Part shown: one piece after another, positions 61,520 to 64,000 of the stretch
How the letters are laid out: every line of letters starts with the position of its first letter
Position numbering within the stretch: position 1 is the first letter of the stretch
Source: UBA2040 sp041751955
Lineage (GTDB): Bacteria; Bacteroidota; Bacteroidia; Flavobacteriales_D; Crocinitomicaceae
Direction of reading: 5' to 3'
Assembly: GCA_041751955.1 (NCBI GenBank)
Contig: JBGSIB010000056.1
Coordinates: 106,665-170,664 of the forward strand
DNA length: 64,000 nt
Notes under the pieces: generated by a model
Database searches by the model: none
Told to the model about the DNA's origin: nothing
The model's input: only the letters and a program-made list of their open reading frames with translations
Program-made: the position numbers and the translations under genes

Positions 61520-62584
61520 ATGAAAAAAATAATTTTACTCTTTTTAGTTATGAGTGTTTTGGTTTTCTCTTGTAAGAAAAACCAAATAGAACCTATTCCA
61601 GAAAATAATATTCCCGTATTCACTATTGATGGTGAATTTGGAGGTGAATCCATTCACTATTCGGCTGGTGATGACGGAATTGTTATGAACGGGGCAATAG
61701 AGACAAGGAATGGTGTGAACTATGCGTATGGAGAATTTACGAACGGCAGCACTAAATTTAAATTAGGGATTTTTGATGGTAACGTAGCCATTCCAGGAAT
61801 TCAGGGAAGTTTTGCGGTAGGTGATACCTTCTTTTTTGCCAAGAAACGAACAGAACCTTTGGCGTATTTGTCAGCCGCGATGTTGACAAGTGGTTCGAAA
61901 ATTAATAGTGTAGATTGGTATGCAAATTCAGTTTTTCTAGGAAGTAATAACGTTGAGATAAAAGAACCAGGTGTTTATAAAATTTGTGGTGAATTTACTT
62001 TTGATGATAATTCAACTGAGACAATTTGTAATACAATGTATCTTGGTTTTGAAAACGATGTAGATGTTTCTGTTCGTCACTTTTTAAATGAAAACAGTAT
62101 TTTGAATTTGTGGCTAGAAGGAAATGTAAGCGATATTGATTCCGTTAGATGGTATTTTGGAGATGAATATAAATGGACTGGCGAAACATGTACCAAAGAT
62201 TTTAGTTTCGAACCAAAACTTGTTACTGCGAAAGTTTTTTATGCTAACGGTGCTGAAATAAGTAAAACAATCCGAGTTGACGGTACCTTTAATGGTCATT
62301 GGATTGATGATTTCTCCGTATTCCAATTACCGATTATTGAATCCAATTGGGATTATAACGTAGGCTTGGAAGTAGAGCGAAACGGTCAAACATTCTCAAC
62401 ATTCAATGTTACCAACTACAAAGGGAGCTTTATTGTGAAAAAATTGGATTATTATGTTCATCCAATGACAGGTGCACCAATGATTCGCATAGAAGCTGAT
62501 GTAGATGCAAAACTCAAGTCATCAACAGGCGCAGTGGTTACTACAACCTTAAATGTTGTTTTGGGTATACCAAAAATCAACTAA
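61520..62584 (+). CDS. Predicted lipoprotein with PKD-like modules, in the sigma/anti-sigma unit
   Basis: The 354-residue precursor has lipobox VFSC (MKKIILLFLVMSVLVFSC, Cys18). The mature part has an N-terminal beta domain (FTIDGEFGGESIHYSAGDDG), two PKD/Ig-like modules (INSVDWYANSVFLGSNNVEI; VDSVRWYFGDEYKWTGETC) and a final domain (NVGLEVERNGQTFSTFNVT). It begins eight bases after the anti-sigma-like gene, so it is the third gene of this unit and could be an outer-membrane partner or a target. The RNase P promoter follows. Confidence 0.78.
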   Translation: MKKIILLFLVMSVLVFSCKKNQIEPIPENNIPVFTIDGEFGGESIHYSAGDDGIVMNGAIETRNGVNYAYGEFTNGSTKFKLGIFDGNVAIPGIQGSFAVGDTFFFAKKRTEPLAYLSAAMLTSGSKINSVDWYANSVFLGSNNVEIKEPGVYKICGEFTFDDNSTETICNTMYLGFENDVDVSVRHFLNENSILNLWLEGNVSDIDSVRWYFGDEYKWTGETCTKDFSFEPKLVTAKVFYANGAEISKTIRVDGTFNGHWIDDFSVFQLPIIESNWDYNVGLEVERNGQTFSTFNVTNYKGSFIVKKLDYYVHPMTGAPMIRIEADVDAKLKSSTGAVVTTTLNVVLGIPKIN

Positions 62585-62599
62585 GACATTCCTTTTTCC

Positions 62600-62607
62600 T
62601 ACCTTTG
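62600..62607 (+). promoter_or_regulatory. -7 promoter box of rnpB
   Basis: TACCTTTG matches TAnnTTTG and ends three bases before the predicted 5' end of the RNase P RNA. Confidence 0.55.
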
Positions 62608-62610
62608 CAC

Positions 62611-62988
62611 AAAGGCAAGCTAGTCTATCGCTGGTGTTTTTAGGACATCAGAGGAAAGTCCGGGCAGTACAGAGCGCCACACTTCCTAACGGGAAGGTCT
62701 CGTTTTTAGCGGGAACAGATAGTGCAACAGAAAACAAACTACCCCGACAAGCTTGCTTCGTAGGGGAAAAGGTGAAAAGGTGAGGTAAGAGCTCACCGGC
62801 GTTTCAGTGATGAAGCGTGCAGTGTAAACCTTGTGGGCTGAAAGATCATGTAAACCGAGGCTTGAGGGTTGCTCGCCCAATCTCGGAGGGTAGATCGATT
62901 GATCCCGTCGGTGACGTCGGGACTAGAGAAATGATAGACAATTCACTTTGGTGAATCACAGAACCCGGCTTATGGCTTGCCTTTTTTT
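62611..62988 (+). ncRNA. rnpB: RNase P RNA, bacterial class A
   Basis: The catalytic RNA that trims tRNA 5' ends. P1 is AAGGCAAGC at the 5' end pairing with GGCTTGCC at the 3' end. The conserved regions are GAGGAAAGTCCGGGC (CR I), ACAGATAGTGCAACAGA, GGTGAGGTAAGAGCTCACCG, GCTGAAAGATCATGTAAACC and the 3' ACAGAACCCGGCTTATGG with the GATAGACAA before it. A T run follows the 3' end and probably terminates it. Length about 375. Confidence 0.95.
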
Positions 62989-63387
62989 AATTCTCTGAAA
63001 TCCAGTATTATTCATGAAAGTAAAATAACTGTAATGAATACCGTCTGAAGCAAAATTAACGCGCAAAACAGTCAGTCTAGACAAGTGAATCATAGGTTCG
63101 ATTTCAACAGCTTTTAGCGGTGTAAGTAGTGTTTTGTTGAAAATTCCTTTTACAATTATGGAGTTATTGCAATAACGGATGTAAGTGATTCTTCTGAGCC
63201 AACCAAAGAAAACTGTATAGATTAGTGTTGCTGTGCAAAATACTGTGAAAGCCAAAGGCATTTTGAAAAACAAAAAAATGAAGTAGGAAAGCATGGCATA
63301 ACTACACAATAGAAAAAAAGTAATTAGAACAAGTAAAATGCGGTACCGTCTTTTGTTGTAAAAATTTTTGGAAGTCGGCGTATTCAT
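62956..63387 (-). CDS. Predicted membrane protein of unknown function
   Basis: The 143-residue protein has two membrane helices (about 16-40 and 44-66, ILLVLITFFLLCSYAML; AFTVFCTATLIYTVFF) followed by a cytoplasmic part (about 67-143) with strands IRYCNNSIIVKGIFNKTLL and VEIEPMIHLSRL, resembling a small PH-like (bPH) module. Its 3' end overlaps the 3' end of rnpB by about 33 bases. No family is certain. Confidence 0.55.
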   Translation of the reverse strand: MNTPTSKNFYNKRRYRILLVLITFFLLCSYAMLSYFIFLFFKMPLAFTVFCTATLIYTVFFGWLRRITYIRYCNNSIIVKGIFNKTLLTPLKAVEIEPMIHLSRLTVLRVNFASDGIHYSYFTFMNNTGFQRIKKRQAISRVL

Positions 63388-63435
63388 AGTCCTTTTGTTG
63401 CTTTATGATATACGTTAAAAGTAAAAAAAGGGTTT

Positions 63436-64000
63436 TTAAAGGGCAATTTTATTTATAAACCCTTCGTTTTTAATAAGTCCTTGAAAGATAATCGTTTCGG
63501 GACTTTTCGTATCGCCTGTTTTGAGAAAAGGGAAAAGTCCGATTTTTTTAGCCAACTTGTTTCGCCAAGATTGATTTTTACAATAGTCATACAGCAATTT
63601 GGCATTATAGCTATATTTTGCTTGCTTGACAATGGCGATTCCTGAGATTTTACCGACGGAGCCTTTGTAATATTGATCTGGGAACGTGATTTTGTTTTTA
63701 TCAAGAGCTGAACTGTAAGGCAAGATTTCCATGAACTTTACATCCTTACCCTTCAAAGAGTCACTGCGCATCAATTTGTTGTACATCTCGTTCGGAATTA
63801 CCTTTGGATATTTCAAAGTCAAACCACCAATCAGATTTGCCCATTCTTTTCGATCACGAATGGCTGTAGCATCAATTTTGACGCGTTTACTTCGGAACAA
63901 TTGACCATAATTGTTAAAAAGTGGCACTGAGTCTTGTGGGAAACGGAATACAAATGGGTCTATCATCAGTCCTTGATAATATTCCTTTTCATCTTTTGGT
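63436..64000 (-). CDS. Unknown protein, partial (N-terminus off the window)
   Basis: The frame is open to the right edge, so the gene starts outside the window; an internal Met at 63966 is not a likely start. The visible ~188 residues have charged and aromatic segments, such as IDPFVFRFPQDSVP and KYSYNAKLLYDYCKNQSW, and GSVGKISGIAIVKQAKYSYNAK, which faintly recalls the C-terminal part of periplasmic ABC substrate-binding proteins (GxxxxxSGIAIVKxAK). That likeness is weak. No signal or membrane segment is seen in this part. Confidence 0.5.
   Translation of the reverse strand, partial: PKDEKEYYQGLMIDPFVFRFPQDSVPLFNNYGQLFRSKRVKIDATAIRDRKEWANLIGGLTLKYPKVIPNEMYNKLMRSDSLKGKDVKFMEILPYSSALDKNKITFPDQYYKGSVGKISGIAIVKQAKYSYNAKLLYDYCKNQSWRNKLAKKIGLFPFLKTGDTKSPETIIFQGLIKNEGFINKIAL

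Noticed and set aside
1..64000. CRISPR arrays, prophage, insertion sequences with transposase, or rRNA.
   Set aside because: No spaced direct repeats, transposase or integrase motifs, or rRNA segments were seen; repeats found are short and non-coding.

Overview
The window reads as chromosomal DNA of a low-GC member of the Bacteroidota, most likely a Flavobacteriales/Crocinitomicaceae-type (Fluviicola-like) bacterium. The evidence is: type IX secretion (T9SS) sorting domains of both types; SprB-like and choice-of-anchor L adhesin modules; repeated TAnnTTTG -7 promoter boxes; the uppS-bamA-skp-skp-murI cluster; an atpDC pair separated from the other ATP synthase genes; a split MetH; and Bacteroidota-typical families (DUF2723, DUF2480, GxxExxY). 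The species assignment is inference; no 16S rRNA is present.

Layout. 1-2346 (-): a large T9SS adhesin cut by the left edge. 2494-6817: an M23 peptidase, an MsbA-like ABC exporter, rbfA and a LolC/E-like permease that has no ordinary start codon. 7031-8841: atpD-atpC, closed by a terminator. 8997-14340: cell-envelope cluster uppS, bamA, two OmpH/Skp chaperones and murI. 14556-19088: a second T9SS protein, thiL and an unknown helical-repeat protein. 19253-23259 (-): a LytTR response regulator followed by a beta-propeller/Y_Y_Y histidine kinase and a small lipoprotein. 23489-28005: a possible tiny ORF, an alpha/beta hydrolase, aminopeptidase P, two small unknowns, an inactive CTP-synthase-type amidotransferase homologue and rnhA. 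28045-34610: a perfect inverted-repeat operator, then tetR-tolC-adaptor-RND pump. 34626-34762: a promoter-terminator pair that looks like a small RNA gene. 34887-39102: a small secreted protein and a 1253-residue T9SS protein. 39081-43571: dgkA (-), a SAM-I riboswitch and a split methionine synthase whose large half carries a one-base frameshift. 43566-44116: a GxxExxY gene flanked by inverted repeats. 44134-46029: a flavoprotein, a VF530-family protein and a small secreted protein. 46225-46297: tRNA-Gln. 46540-51288: a very large DUF2723 membrane protein and a polysaccharide deacetylase. 51636-56859: a run of secreted proteins and lipoproteins, one T9SS gene being interrupted by an amber codon. 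56880-59505: a dispersed repeat, DUF2480, a lipoprotein, rhomboid and sixA. 59647-62584: an ECF sigma factor, a predicted dual-membrane anti-sigma/beta-barrel protein and a lipoprotein. 62611-62988: RNase P RNA. The right edge holds two unknown minus-strand genes, the last one partial.

The most interesting items are: the sigma/anti-sigma unit in which one polypeptide joins a cytoplasmic anti-sigma-like region to an outer-membrane barrel; the amidotransferase homologue that has lost its whole catalytic triad; the GxxExxY gene boxed by inverted repeats; two copies of a ~135-bp MITE-like repeat; three apparent coding lesions (missing start of the Lol permease, frameshift in metH, amber codon in a T9SS gene); and a candidate small RNA. 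All functional calls rest on reading motifs by eye; no database search was run.
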